Below are positions 13,224 to 24,555 of a stretch of 64,000 bases of DNA, in pieces. The notes below the pieces were generated by a model that saw only the letters and a program-made list of their open reading frames with translations, made no database searches and was not told the DNA's origin. How positions within the stretch are numbered: the stretch's first letter is position 1; each line of letters opens with the position of its first letter. Made by a program: the position numbers and the translations under genes. Source of the DNA: Blumeriella jaapii (taxonomy: Eukaryota; Ascomycota; Leotiomycetes; Helotiales; Drepanopezizaceae); NCBI GenBank assembly GCA_009599575.1, contig VWND01000067.1, forward strand, positions 806,001-870,000, written 5' to 3'.

Positions 13224-13525
13224 TGTCGTATATAGCTGAATAGTCGGTAGGAACCTTTATCGAAGGCTGGAACGGATAAATTGTATATAATAAAATATTA
13301 CTTATATTGTTTTAAGTCTGACTGGCGAGCTTTTCGCAGAAAACGGAAGGTTCGGGCTCGCTTAATTAATCGCTCGGAAAAACTAGTTTCCGAGGAGGCT
13401 CGTTATCACGTGACTACGAGCCTTTCCGAGCTCCAGGAACATCTAACTACTGAAAGCGTACAGGAAGAATGAATCTGGAACAAAAGAAATGAAAAATAAT
13501 AAAGGAATGTAAATATAGCGCAATA
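13224..13525 (-). repeat. B 5' LTR (right copy)
   Basis: 302 bp, paired with 5,312-5,613. Immediately inside it (13,223 leftwards, read on the minus strand) is GTTATAAGCCCCGGAGC, the expected place of the primer-binding site; the matching tRNA cannot be named. It is followed on the right by the duplication CAAAA. Confidence 0.92.
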
Positions 13526-13530
13526 CAAAA

Positions 13531-14259
13531 CGCATACGAAAACAATAAAAGCTTTTCCGCTAGTCGGAAAAACGCCTAGGCCTAAGCAAAGCTTTTTTTT
13601 TAAGCGCGTTGCGCGATATACGTTATTTTAACGTTCGAAAGCTTTTTAATAACGATTTATTAATAATTTCCGTTATACTTATTAAAAATGGCCTTTCGTA
13701 CAAAATAAAAACGCTCGCCGACTTTAAAGCGAACGGTTATACGTTAATCGATTCGGCGCTGATTAAATTTTTTTATTTTTTTTTAAACTTTTGATTGAAT
13801 TTCTTCCGGCTTTTTTTCTTGTAAAAAAGTATAATAAAACTCGTGGCTATTTAATTATATATTTTACGTTTTTTAATCTTATTATTAACAACCGAATATA
13901 ATCGTTTACTTTTTTTTTAATTATTAATTTCGGAAATTATAATATGATTTTAAAAAAAGCTTGATTGGCCGAATACTAAATTTTACTAAATTGTAATAAA
14001 CGCAAGCTTTATTAGCCGAAGTTTTACTTCTTTATAACCTTTTACGCTCGTTATATTAAATTTTTTTATTTGCATTTTCGAAAAATTTAATTTCGCTATC
14101 AAAACGACGTTGTAAAACGTAATAAAAACTTTAATTAATTATAACAGATTTACGACGCTATGCGAAACGCGAAAAAATCGAATTTTATTCGCGATGCTAA
14201 TTTCGATAGCGACGCTAATAAAATAATATAAGAAATTATACTATTTTTTTAAAATATCA
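13531..14259 (+). pseudogene. A1 retropepsin-like protease remnant
   Basis: A1 resumes here after B. The frame at 13,609-13,790 reads NVRKLF, then KTLADFKANGYTLIDSALI, equivalent to 16,177-16,356 in A2. The LADxxANGYxxID stretch corresponds to the DSGA(T/N)G active-site loop of gypsy aspartyl proteases with RIP-type substitutions. It ends where A2 was inserted; ATTTC at 14,260-14,264 is the duplicated target. Confidence 0.65.
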
Positions 14260-14264
14260 ATTTC

Positions 14265-14533
14265 TGTGACGATTCACTCTTTTGCCACCTCTTTCGTCAC
14301 CTCAGCAACTACGTATAGTTGCAAACTCCCTGGTCTTCTGGTGGGTCTCCTATTAATTATGGAAACTATTATATATATAAGGCTCTCTTCTTTTAGCAAC
14401 CCTCTGCTTTTTGCAGTTGTTGATTCTAAATAAATATTTTTATTACAGAACCAAAGGCTCGTTTTTTTATATTATATAAACAAAGCGATCAGTTGACTGA
14501 TTTTCCAGCCTTTCGATTAATTAAATCGTTATA
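14265..14533 (+). repeat. A2 5' LTR
   Basis: 269 bp. It keeps the ancestral start TGTGACGATTCACTC, and the end reads TCGTTATA. It is much less altered than the gag region that follows. Confidence 0.92.
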
Positions 14534-16855
14534 TTATTAATAATTTTTTTCTACGCTAGCGACGGCGTAAATTATTTTTTCTTTCGAATTTCTTACGAGT
14601 CACACCAAAATAATCGACCGGTCGTAAAAAAGCTTATTTCCGCACTTCGCGAAAAATGGCTTTTGTTTAACGATCCCTTTTTCAGCAGAGCTTTTCAGCT
14701 TTTGCTATTACATTTCAATCTCCCTTTTTCTTTCAATCAGCGAAAAAGCAGCCTTTCCCAAAAGCTTCTTTTTTTGAAAAACAGTCTTTCCCTCGAAAAA
14801 AAAAAAACAAAGAAAAGGGCAGAGCGCCAACCATTTCGCCTGCCATTTCTTTTTTACAGCCTAGCGCTGAAAGCGTTCAGTTAAGACTTTTGCAAAATCA
14901 ACTAAAAAAAGCGCAAAAACGTAAACGACAATTTCTGAAAATTATACGACTGCGATAAACCTTTTAATTAAAGCGTTTAATAAAATTTATCGAATATACT
15001 TCTGCTAATCGCGAATCTGCTGCTCCATTTTTTCGCAACGTTTTATTTTAATTAACAAACGCTGCAAACTAACTTCCACGCTTTTCGCGAACTTTTTTTA
15101 AATCTTTTTTTAACGGCCAAGATTTTAACGCGCTTTTTAAACGCTATAGTTTTTATTTATCTGCTGATTTTCGATTAGCTCGCATAAAACGCGTTTCGAA
15201 TTTTGAGTTTAAGCTAAATAATAATAAAAATTACAAAGCACGCCATTAAAAAATTAAAGTTTTCGATAACCTCGAATTTTACTACGATTATTTCGCTAGC
15301 GACCGATTTCGCAAAAATTATATATTCGATCAGACCGAAAGCGTAATAAAGGAATTCTTAACTCCGCGTATTTTGGACCGTTCCGATTTTATATTTTTCG
15401 AAAAATTAATAAAAAAGGTCGCCGATTTCCTGGCCGACTTTTCCGACGTTTAAAAAGCCGAAAACGAATTTAAAATATTTGCAATAAATACGCACGACGA
15501 TTTTTAGCGATTTTATTTGCGATTTTCCATTTTCGCAGCGAACGCTTAAATACGAATTAATAAACAGCTTCGGAAACGTTTTTCGCGATAAAATACTAAA
15601 ACGTTTACAAAAAAAGCTGCATTTAAAATAAGCGCGTACAACGACTTTTAAAAATTGGCTTACCGCCGTCCGTTAAAAAAAACAAAATCAGTTAGCTAAA
15701 CGAATTTTATACGCGAATCGTTTTTTAATTAAATCTATTACTTATTAAAATAGTAGGTTTTTAATCAAAGCGTATTACGAATCAAATCGTACGTACGAAA
15801 ATCGTTCAAATGCTTTATAGGTTTCTTTTTAACTTTTTGCTGTTTTTTCTTTTTTTTCACGCTAAAACGCTTTTTTTGGCGTTTTTTCTTTTCGATCGGA
15901 CTAACGATAACGCTCGTTTTTTATTTTATATCAAAAAATTTAAAAAGGCTAATTTGCACGACTTTTTACGGGCCGATCTTCGGTTCCATCCAAAAGCCTT
16001 TTCAGGCTAGTAAATATAAACGAGATCGAACCGGCCGAAGATTCGCCTTTTAATAATAATAATAAAAACGAAAACCTTTTTCCAAACGATTTCTTAAACG
16101 CATATAAGAAAATTAAAAGCTTTTCCGCTAGTCGAAGAAACGCCCAGATTTAAACAAAGCTTTTTTTTTAGGCGTATTGCGCGATATGCGTTATTTTAAC
16201 GTTCGAAAGCTTTTTAATAGCGATTTATTAACAATTTTCGTTACACTTACTAAAAATAGCTTTTCGTATAAAATGAAAGCGCTCGCCGATTCTGAAGCGA
16301 ACGGTTATGCGTTAATCGATTCGGCGCTAATTAAGTTTTTTTTTTTTTTTTTTTTTTAAACTTTTGATTTAACTTTTCCCGGCTTTTTTTTTTGTAAAAA
16401 AATATAATAAAGCTCGTAGCTATTTAATTATATATTTTACGCTTTTTAATTTTATTATTAACAACCGAATATAATCGTTTACTTTTTTTTTAATTACCAA
16501 TTTCGGAAATTATAATATGATTTTAAAAAAAGCTTGGTTGGCCGAACACTAAGTTTTACTAAATTATAATAAACGCAAGCTTTATTAGCCGAAGTTTTAC
16601 CCTCCTATAGCCTTTTACGTTCGTTGTATTAAAGTTTTTTATTTGCATTTCCGAAAGATTTAATCTCGCTATCAAAACGACGTTATAAAACGTAATAAAA
16701 ATCTTAATTAATTATAAAAGATTTACGACGCTATACGGAGCGCGAAAAAGTCGAATTTCACTCGCGGTGCTAATTTCGATAGCGACGCCAGTGGGATAAT
16801 TTAAGAAATTATACTACTTTTTCAGATTGCCGATTTTTTTTCTATTATTTCTTTT
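14534..16855 (+). pseudogene. A2 gag and protease remnant
   Basis: The Gag core near 15,270-15,660 reads NLEFYYDYFASDRFRK, FEKLIKKVADFLADF and NTHDDF. The protease loop lies in the 16,177-16,356 frame (NVRKLFNSDLL, then LADSEANGYALIDSALI). The protein would give particle shell and processing enzyme. The equivalent A1 sequence is split by B. A long T/C tract at 16,840-16,880 marks the passage to the RT part. Stops are RIP-type. Confidence 0.75.
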
Positions 16856-19800
16856 TTTTTTCTTTTCTTTTTTTTTCGTCAGAACAGCTTTTTCGTTCTA
16901 CGAAAAACAATTATACCAAAGACCGAAGAAAAGCTTTCGCCGCGATAGCCTTTCAGCTTAATATAATCGATAATTTAAACAAGCTATTTTCTGAATTTTT
17001 CAAACGATTAATTCGAAAACGAGTCTTTTAATCTATTACTTACCCAATCTCCATCTGCCAAATTATTGCATACGCTTTTAAGCTGATTTTTAGAAAAAAA
17101 GCAGTTAAAATGTTTTCAACTTTCCTATACGAAATCGACAAAATACTAAACGATCTTACGTATAATACTTTTTTTAAAACCCAATTTCACAGTTTTTTCG
17201 AACGTTTCAGAACGAACGAAATATCGATTTCGATTTTTTTAACCAGCTTAGCAAAGCTAATTTCGAATAAACTTTTTTTCGAATCTTTTCCTTCGAAATA
17301 CAAAAACTTCGAATACGTGTTTTCTAAAGCCGCTAATAACGAGCTAGCCTTTTACCGGCCCTACGACCATAAGATCGAGCTTATTATAAATGAAAAAAAG
17401 CTGAAATATACTTTTTTGTATAAAATGTCGATTTAAAGCTCGAGATTATTAAAACTTATTTGCAAAATAATCTTAATAAAAGCTTTATCGAATCTTTTAC
17501 CGTTTTTTTCGCTGCTTTAATATTTTTCGCTAAAAAACCCGACGGCTTATTGCGTTTTTGTATCGACTATCGAACTTTTAATAATATTACTCGTAAGGAT
17601 CGCTACCTTTTCCTTTTATCGATAAGACTTTTGTTCGTTTTTCGAAAGCGCGAATTTTTACGAAATTCGATATTCGTTAAGCTTTTCATAAAATTCGAAT
17701 GGACTTCGCTAGTAAAAAACTGACGACGTTTCGTACGCGTTACGGCGCCTATAAATGCAAAATATTATCTTTTGGCCTTATTAATAAACCCGCAATTTAC
17801 TAACGCTATATGAACGACGTTTTTTTCGATTATTTAAACGATTTTTGTATTATATATTTAAACGATATTTTTATTTATTCGTCCGATCTTTTGAAACACG
17901 TTATATACGTTCGCAAAATACTTCAAAAACTCGCTGACGCTGAATTACAGGCCGATATTCGGAAATTTGAATTTAACGTTATTCGGATCCGTTATTTAAG
18001 TTTTATTATTTCGACTGAAAGCTTAGAAATAAATCCAAAAAAGATTTCCGTAATCGCTTATTAGAAACTTTTTATTATTATAAAAGATATATAAAGCTTT
18101 TTTAGTTTTTATAACTTTTACCGACGTTTTATTCGAAACTACGGTATAATTACAAAGCTTTTGGTCTATTTAACCAAGGCTAACGTTTTTTTTAATTTTA
18201 TTTCTGAATATTAAAAAAGTTTCGACTTTTTTATACTAGCTTTTACTACTGCACCAGTTTTATAATATTATAGGCAAGATCTTTTTTGCATATTAAAAAC
18301 TGACGCTTCCGACGGCGTAATAGCTTTTATGCTTTCGCAATTTTATAGCGACGATTAGCTTCCAGTCGCTTACTTTAGTAAAACTATAGCTTTCGCAAAG
18401 CTAAATTACGTCGTACACGACAAAAAAATATTCGCAATCGTAAGATTTTTAAACAACTTTCGTACTAAATTAATTAGCTCAGTTTATTAAATTAAAATTA
18501 TTACTAATTATAAAATCTTAGAATATTTTATAACCTCCAAACTTTTAAACGCTCGATAAGCACGCTGGGCCGAACTTCTCGCCGATTATAACTTTTTTAT
18601 TACGTACAAACCAAATAAACATAACTTTTTGGCTAACGTATTAACACGTCGTACGAACGAATTCGATCGCCAAAACTCTTTTAAACGCATTCAGCGCCTG
18701 TAAACATTTTTTCGAGCCGATCAGATCGATCACCGCTTTTTGACTGAAAAACTTCGACCTTTTACGGCCTTCGAAACAGCTATTTTTATCGTTAAAATAA
18801 CTGATTTTTTTTTCGCATTTCGTATCGTTAATCAGCTTTTCCACGCTAATCGCACAGCTAGCAGTCTAATAGCTTTTCGAAAAAAAGCTGTACGAAACGC
18901 TACGAAAAAAACGACGCTAATAATATTCCGTATATATTTAAACGCGATTTATTATTATATTACGGTCGCTTAATAATACTAAACGTCGATTATTTTCGTT
19001 TGGCCCTTATATAAAAAATGCACGACCAGATTTCCAACGTTTATTTTAGCGTTCGCAAAACTACGCAATTGTTTTCGAATTAATATTATTAGCGAAATAT
19101 AATAGCTTTTGTAAAACAATATTATCGCAATTGCTACGCTTATCGAAAAAGTTTTGTTTTAAAAAATAAACGCTCCGGCTTTTTTTAGCTTTTTTCTGTT
19201 TCTGACCACTTTTGAAAGCACGTTACAATAAACTTTTGCAGTTTTAACAAAAACAAATACGATTATAATAACGTATTCGTAATAATAAATCGCTTTTTCA
19301 AGCAGGCTATTTCGATTTTTTGCCACAAAAATATCGACGCTCGAAGTTTCGCCAAATTATATATATTTTATATATATAAGTATTTTGGCTTTTTAAAAAG
19401 TATTATTATTAGCGATCGTAGCTTTTAATATTAGTTTATCTTTTGGTTTGAATTAAATAAAATATTCGGTACGCAATTAAAGCTTTCGACAGCCGCTTAT
19501 TTCGAAACCGATAATCAAACCGAAATTTACAATTAATATTTGCAAAAACGCTTTCGATTCTTTATGAATTTTTATTAAAACGATTAGAACGAATTTCTTT
19601 TAATAATGGATTTCGCTTAAATAATTCTTTTTTACGAGAATCTAAATGGGCTTTCACCTTTTGAAATTGTATACGATTATACTTCTTATACCAATTAAAA
19701 CTGAAAGCTCGATATTTCGACTTTTTTCAACCTTTTATATAAGCTAAACGCAAACGAAGCTCGTGCGTACGCTCGCCGCTATTACGACGCCTGAAACCTC

Positions 19801-20427
19801 GCCAAATCGCACTTTTAACAAGCCTACGACAAAATAAAAAGAAATACGAATAAATTTCGCCGCGCGATCGATTTTAACGTTAGCGATTACGTATGGCTCG
19901 ATATGCGTTTATTTCCGACTTTCCGGCCTTTCCGCAAGCTCGACAATTTTACAAACGGCCTTTTTAAAATTGTAGCCAAAATTTTCGATAACGCTTTTAA
20001 ATTAAACCTTTTTAATATTATAAACGTATACCCAGTTTTTCACGCTAATCGACTGCGTAAAACAGTTAACGACGCGCTTTTAAATCAGATTAATTCAGCT
20101 CTTAAACTTATTAATATAACTGGTAAACTTAAATACGAAATCGAAAAATTAATCGCCTATCGAATGCAACGGAAAACTTTTTAATACAAAACTTTTTAAA
20201 TAAACTTAAATAAAAATTTTACGTGGTACCCCGCGTTTGATTTTATATATGCTTTTTTAAAAATGCGCGACTTTTATTTGGCGCATAAAAAGCTTTTCGG
20301 TTTTTTTGCAAAACTTATAAATTGGCTGAAAGCGTATTCCGAAGATTTAAATTCGTACGATTATTTAAATAGCGACGTACCAATGGATAAAAGCTCGAAG
20401 GCGCGCTTTTTTCGGACGGGGGGGTAA
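16856..20427 (+). pseudogene. A2 pol remnant: RT, RNase H, integrase and C-terminal chromodomain
   Basis: RT shows FCIDYRTFNNITRKDRY near 17,550 and the catalytic box as YLNDIFIYS near 17,845 (YxDD expected; the first Asp is read as Asn). RNase H begins near 18,295 with LKTDASDGVIAFMLSQ. The integrase tail reads NGLSPFEIVYDY near 19,650 and later VFHANRLRK (open frame 19,903-20,184). Then comes a chromodomain-like stretch: KYEIEKLIAYRMQRKTF and FTWYPAFDF. The frame runs to TGG-like stops beside the G-rich polypurine tract at 20,415-20,424. Chromodomains in such elements bind modified histone tails and steer integration to heterochromatin (family knowledge). Confidence 0.85.
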
Positions 20428-20695
20428 TATAACGATTCACTCTTTTGCTATTTTTTTCGTTACCTCAGCAATTACGTATAATTGCAAGCTCTCTGGTCTC
20501 CTGGTGGGTCTTCTATTAACTATGGAAATTATTATATATATAAGGCTCTTTTTCCTTAGCAACCTCTGCTTTCTGCAATTATTAATTTTAAATAAATATC
20601 TTTGTTACAGAACCAAAGGCTCGTTTTCTTATATCATATGAACAAGGCGACCAGTTGACTGATTTCCCAGCCCTTCGACTGATTAAATCGTCACA
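20428..20695 (+). repeat. A2 3' LTR
   Basis: 268 bp, preceded by a G-run polypurine tract (ACGGGGGGGTAA) and ending TCGTCACA. It is well preserved: many CA and TG dinucleotides remain although the neighbouring pol is heavily mutated. Confidence 0.93.
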
Positions 20696-20700
20696 ATTTC

Positions 20701-23700
20701 TTTTTTATTATTTTTTTTTTTTTTTTTTTTTTTCGTTAAAACAGCTTTTTTGTTTTACGAAAAACAATTATATTAAAAACCGACAAAAAGCTTTCGCCGC
20801 GATAGCCTTTCAGCTTAATATAATCGATAGTTTAAACAAGCCACCTTTTGAATCTTCTAAACGACCAATTCGAAAACGAATTTTTTAATCTACTGCTTAT
20901 CCAATTTTTATTTGCCAGATTATTACATATGCTTTTAAGCTGATTTTCAGAAAAAAAGCAATTAAAATGTTTTTAACCTTTTTGTACGAAATCGACAAAA
21001 TATTAAACGATTTTACGTATAACACTTTTTTTAAAATTCAATTTTATAATTTTTTCGAACGTTTTAAAATCAACGAAATATCGATTTCGATCTTTTTAAT
21101 TAGTTTAGCAAAACTAATTTCGAATAAATTTTTCTTCGAATCTTTTTCCTCGAAATACAAAAACTTCGAATACGTGTTTTTTAAAGCCGCTAATAACGAA
21201 CTAGCTTTTTACCGGCCCTACGATTATAAAATCGAGCTTATTATAAATAAAAAAAGCTGAAATATATTCTTTTGTATAAAATATCGATTCTAAAGCTCGA
21301 GATTATTAAAATTTATTTGTAAAATTATTTTAACAAAAGCTTTATCGAACTTTTTACCGTTTTTTTCGCTGTTTTAATATTTTTCGTTAAAAAACCTAAC
21401 GGTTTACTACGTTTTTATATCGATTATCGAATTTTTAATAATATTATTCGTAAAAATCGCTACTTTTTTTCTTTTATCGATAAAACTTTTATTCGTTTTT
21501 CGAAAGCGCGAATTTTTACGAAGCTCGATATTCGTTAAGCTTTTTATAAAATTCGAATAAACCCTGCTAATAAAAAACTAACGACGTTTCGTACGCGTTA
21601 CGGCGCTTATAAATGCAAAATGCTATTTTTTGGCTTTACTAATAAATCCGCAATTTACTAACGCTATATAAACGACGTTTTTTTCAATTATTTAAACAAT
21701 TTTTATATTATATATTTAAATAATATTTTTATTTATTCGTCCGACTTTTTAAAATATATTATATACGTTCGCAAAATGTTTTAAAAGCTCGCTAACGCTA
21801 AATTGCAAGCCGATATTCGGAAATTTAAATTCAACGTTATTCGGATCCGTTACTTAAGCTTTATTATTTTTATTAAAAACCTAAAAATAAATCCAAAAAA
21901 AATTTCCGTAATCGTTTATTAAAAGCCTTTTATTATTATAAAAAGTGTACAAAGCTTTTTTGATTTTTGTAATTTTTACCGACGTTTTATTCGAAACTAC
22001 GATATAATTGCAAAACCTTTAATTTATTTAACCAAAGCTAACGTTTTTTACAATTTCACTTTTAAATATCAAAAAAATTTCGATTTTATATTAGCTTTTA
22101 TTATTGCATCAGTTTTATAATATTACAGGCAAAACCTTTTTTGTATATTAAAAACTAACGCTTCCGACGGCGTAATAGCTTTTATGCTTTCGCAATTTTA
22201 TAATAACGACTGGCTTTTAATCGCTTATTTTAGCAAAACTATAACTTTCGTAAAACTAAACTACGTCGTATACGACAAAAAATTATTCGCAATCGTAAAA
22301 TTTTTAGGCAATTTTCGTGCTAAATTAGCTAGCTTAATTTATTAAATTAAAATAATTACTAATTACAAAACCTTAAAATATTTTATAATTTTTAAACTTT
22401 TAAACGTTCGATAAGTATACTAGGCCGAGCTTCTCGCCGATTACAATTTTTTTATTACGTATAAACTAAGTAAATATAATCTTCTGGCTGACGTATTAAT
22501 ACGTCGTACGAACGAATTCGACCGCCAAAACTTTTTTAAACGCATTTAGCGCTTGCAAACCCTTTTTCGAATAAATTAGATCGATTATCGTTTTTTAATT
22601 AAAAAACTTCGATTTTCCACGGCCTTCGAAACAGCTGTTATTATCGTTAAAATAACTGATTTTTTTCTCGTATTTCGTATCGTTAATTAAATTTTCCACG
22701 CTAATCGCACAGCTAACAGTTTAATAATCCTCCGAAAAAAAGCTGTACGAAACGTTACGAAAAAAAACGACGATAATAATACTTCGTATATATTTAAACG
22801 CGATTTGCTATTATATTACGATCGCTTAATAATACTAAACGTCGATTATTTTCGTTTGGCTTTTATACGAAAAATACACGACCAGATTTCTACCGCTTAT
22901 TTTAGCGTTCGCAAAATTACGCAATTGCTTTCGGACTAATATTATTAGCGAAATATAACAGCTTTCGTAAAATAATATTATCGCAACTGCTACGCTTATC
23001 GAAAAAGTTTTATTTCAAAAAATAAACGCCCCGGCCTTTTTTTGGCTTTTTTCTATTTTTAACCACTTTTAAAAGCATGTTATAATAAACTTTTGCAATT
23101 TTAATAAAAACAAATACGATTACGATAACGTATTCGTAATAATAAATCGCTTTTTCAAACAAATTATTTCGATTTTTTATTATAAAAATATCGACGCTCG
23201 AAACCTCGCCAAATTATATATATTCCACGTATACAAGTATTTTGGCTTTTTAAAAAGTATTATTAGCGATCGTAGCCTTTATTATTAATTTAATTTCTGA
23301 TTTAAATTAAATAAAATATTCGGTACGCAATTAAAACTTTCGACAGCCGCTTATCCTAAAACCGACGGTTAAACCGAAATTTACAATTAATATTTGCAAA
23401 AACGCTTTCGATTTTTCGTAAACTTTTATTAAAACGATTAAAACGAATTTCTTTTAATAATAGATTTCGCTTAAATAATTTTTTTTTACGAAAGTCTAAA
23501 TGGCTTTTCACTTTTTAAAATTGTATACGATTATATTTTTTATACCAATTGAAATTAAAAGCTCGATACTTCCCCTTTTTTTAATCTTTTACATAAGCTA
23601 AACGCAAACGAAGCTCGTACGTACGCTCGCCGCTATTACGACGCTTGGAACTTCGCCAAATCGCATTTTTAATAAACCTACGATAAAATAAAAAAAAGTG

Positions 23701-24281
23701 CGAATAAGTTTCGCCGCGCGATCGATTTTAACGTTAGCGATTACGTTTGGTTCGATATGCGTCCATTTCCGACCTTTCGGCCCTTTCGCAAACTCGACAA
23801 TTCTACAAACGGCTTTTTTAAAATTATAGCTAAAATTTTCGATAACGCTTTTAAATTAAACCTTTTTAATATTATAAACGTATATTCAGTTTTTCACGCT
23901 AGTCGATTGCGTAAAACAGCTGACGACGCGCTTTTAAATCAGATTAACTCAATTTTTAAATTTATTAATATAATTAATAAGCTTAAATACAAAATCGAAG
24001 AATTGATCGCTTATCGAATGCAGCGGAAAACCTTTTAATACAGAATTTCTTAAATAAGCTTAAATAAAAATCTCACGTGGTACCCCGCGTCTGATTTTAT
24101 ATATACTTTTTTGAAAATGCGCGATTTTCATTTGGCGTATAAAAAGCTTTTCGATTTTTTTGTAAAACTTATAGACTGGCTGAAAGCGTATTCCGAAGAT
24201 TTAAATTCGTACGATTATTTGAATAGCGACGTATTAATAAATAAAAGCTCGAAAGCGCGCTTTTTTCGGACGGGGGGATAG
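20701..24281 (+). pseudogene. A1 pol remnant: RT, RNase H, integrase, chromodomain
   Basis: This is colinear with 16,856-20,427 of A2. The RT box reads YLNNIFIYS near 21,700 (both Asp read as Asn). RNase H near 22,150 reads TNASDGVIAFMLSQF. The integrase tail is the open stretch 23,757-24,038 (FPTFRPFRKLDN, VFHASRLRK), followed by a chromodomain-like segment KYKIEELIAYRMQRKTF. A G-run tract (GGACGGGGGG) at 24,268-24,277 precedes the LTR. It carries more stops and active-site changes than A2, which fits A1 being the older copy. Confidence 0.83.
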
Positions 24282-24550
24282 TATAACAATTTATTCTTTT
24301 ATTATTTTTCGTATTATTTCAGCAATTACGTATAGCTGCAAGCTCTCTGATCTCCTGATAGGTCTTTTTATCAATTGTGGAAATTATTCATATATATAAA
24401 GCTTTTTCCTTTTAGCAACCTCTGCCTTCTGCAGTTATTAATTCTAAATGAATATTTTTATTACAGAACCAAAGGCTCGTTTCTTATACCATATGAACAC
24501 GGCGACCAGTTGACGGATCTCCCAGCCCTCCGACTGATTAAATCGTCACA
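24282..24550 (+). repeat. A1 right (3') LTR
   Basis: 269 bp, ending TCGTCACA and followed by the duplication CCGAT (24,551-24,555) that pairs with 3,481-3,485. Its 3' half is almost unmutated, while its 5' end and the pol sequence before it are RIPed. Confidence 0.93.
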
Positions 24551-24555
24551 CCGAT

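Larger units (their letters stand above)
5312..13525 (-). mobile_element. B: Ty1/copia LTR retrotransposon, minus strand, inserted in the gag-protease region of A1
   Basis: The LTRs are 302 bp each (5,312-5,613 and 13,224-13,525) and are flanked by the 5-bp duplication CAAAA (5,307-5,311 and 13,526-13,530). On the minus strand the order is gag, integrase, reverse transcriptase, RNase H, which is the copia order. An extra 1.5 kb follows before the 3' LTR. Integrase before RT, and the copia-type RT C-terminus at 7,887-8,150, set the superfamily. RIP stops are present but the frames are still easy to follow. Confidence 0.92.
14265..20695 (+). mobile_element. A2: complete-length Ty3/gypsy chromodomain element nested in A1
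   Basis: LTRs at 14,265-14,533 and 20,428-20,695 enclose gag, protease, RT, RNase H, integrase and chromodomain. ATTTC flanks both ends (14,260-14,264 and 20,696-20,700). The element is 6,431 bp, belongs to the same family as A1, and lies in the same orientation at the protease-RT boundary of A1. It is less mutated than A1: the RT-region frame at 17,110-17,436 and the integrase tail at 19,903-20,184 are still open. Confidence 0.93.
3486..24550 (+). mobile_element. A1: Ty3/gypsy chromodomain element, split by copia element B and by a second copy of its own family (A2)
   Basis: A1 is bounded by LTRs at 3,486-3,753 and 24,282-24,550 and flanked by CCGAT on both sides. The internal sequence is gag (3,754-5,311), B, protease (13,531-14,264), A2, then RT, RNase H, integrase and chromodomain (20,701-24,281). 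Subtracting B with its CAAAA duplication and A2 with its ATTTC duplication leaves 6,410 bp, close to A2's 6,431 bp. This shows that the four similar LTRs are two nested elements and not a tandem array. RIP has destroyed all its frames. Orientation is plus, from the pol motifs and the G-run polypurine tract just before the right LTR. Confidence 0.92.

Noticed and set aside
3486..24550. Tandem array LTR-gag-LTR-gag-pol-LTR-pol-LTR produced by unequal crossing over
   Set aside because: The ATTTC and CCGAT target duplications and the length match of A1 and A2 after removing inserts show nested insertions instead.
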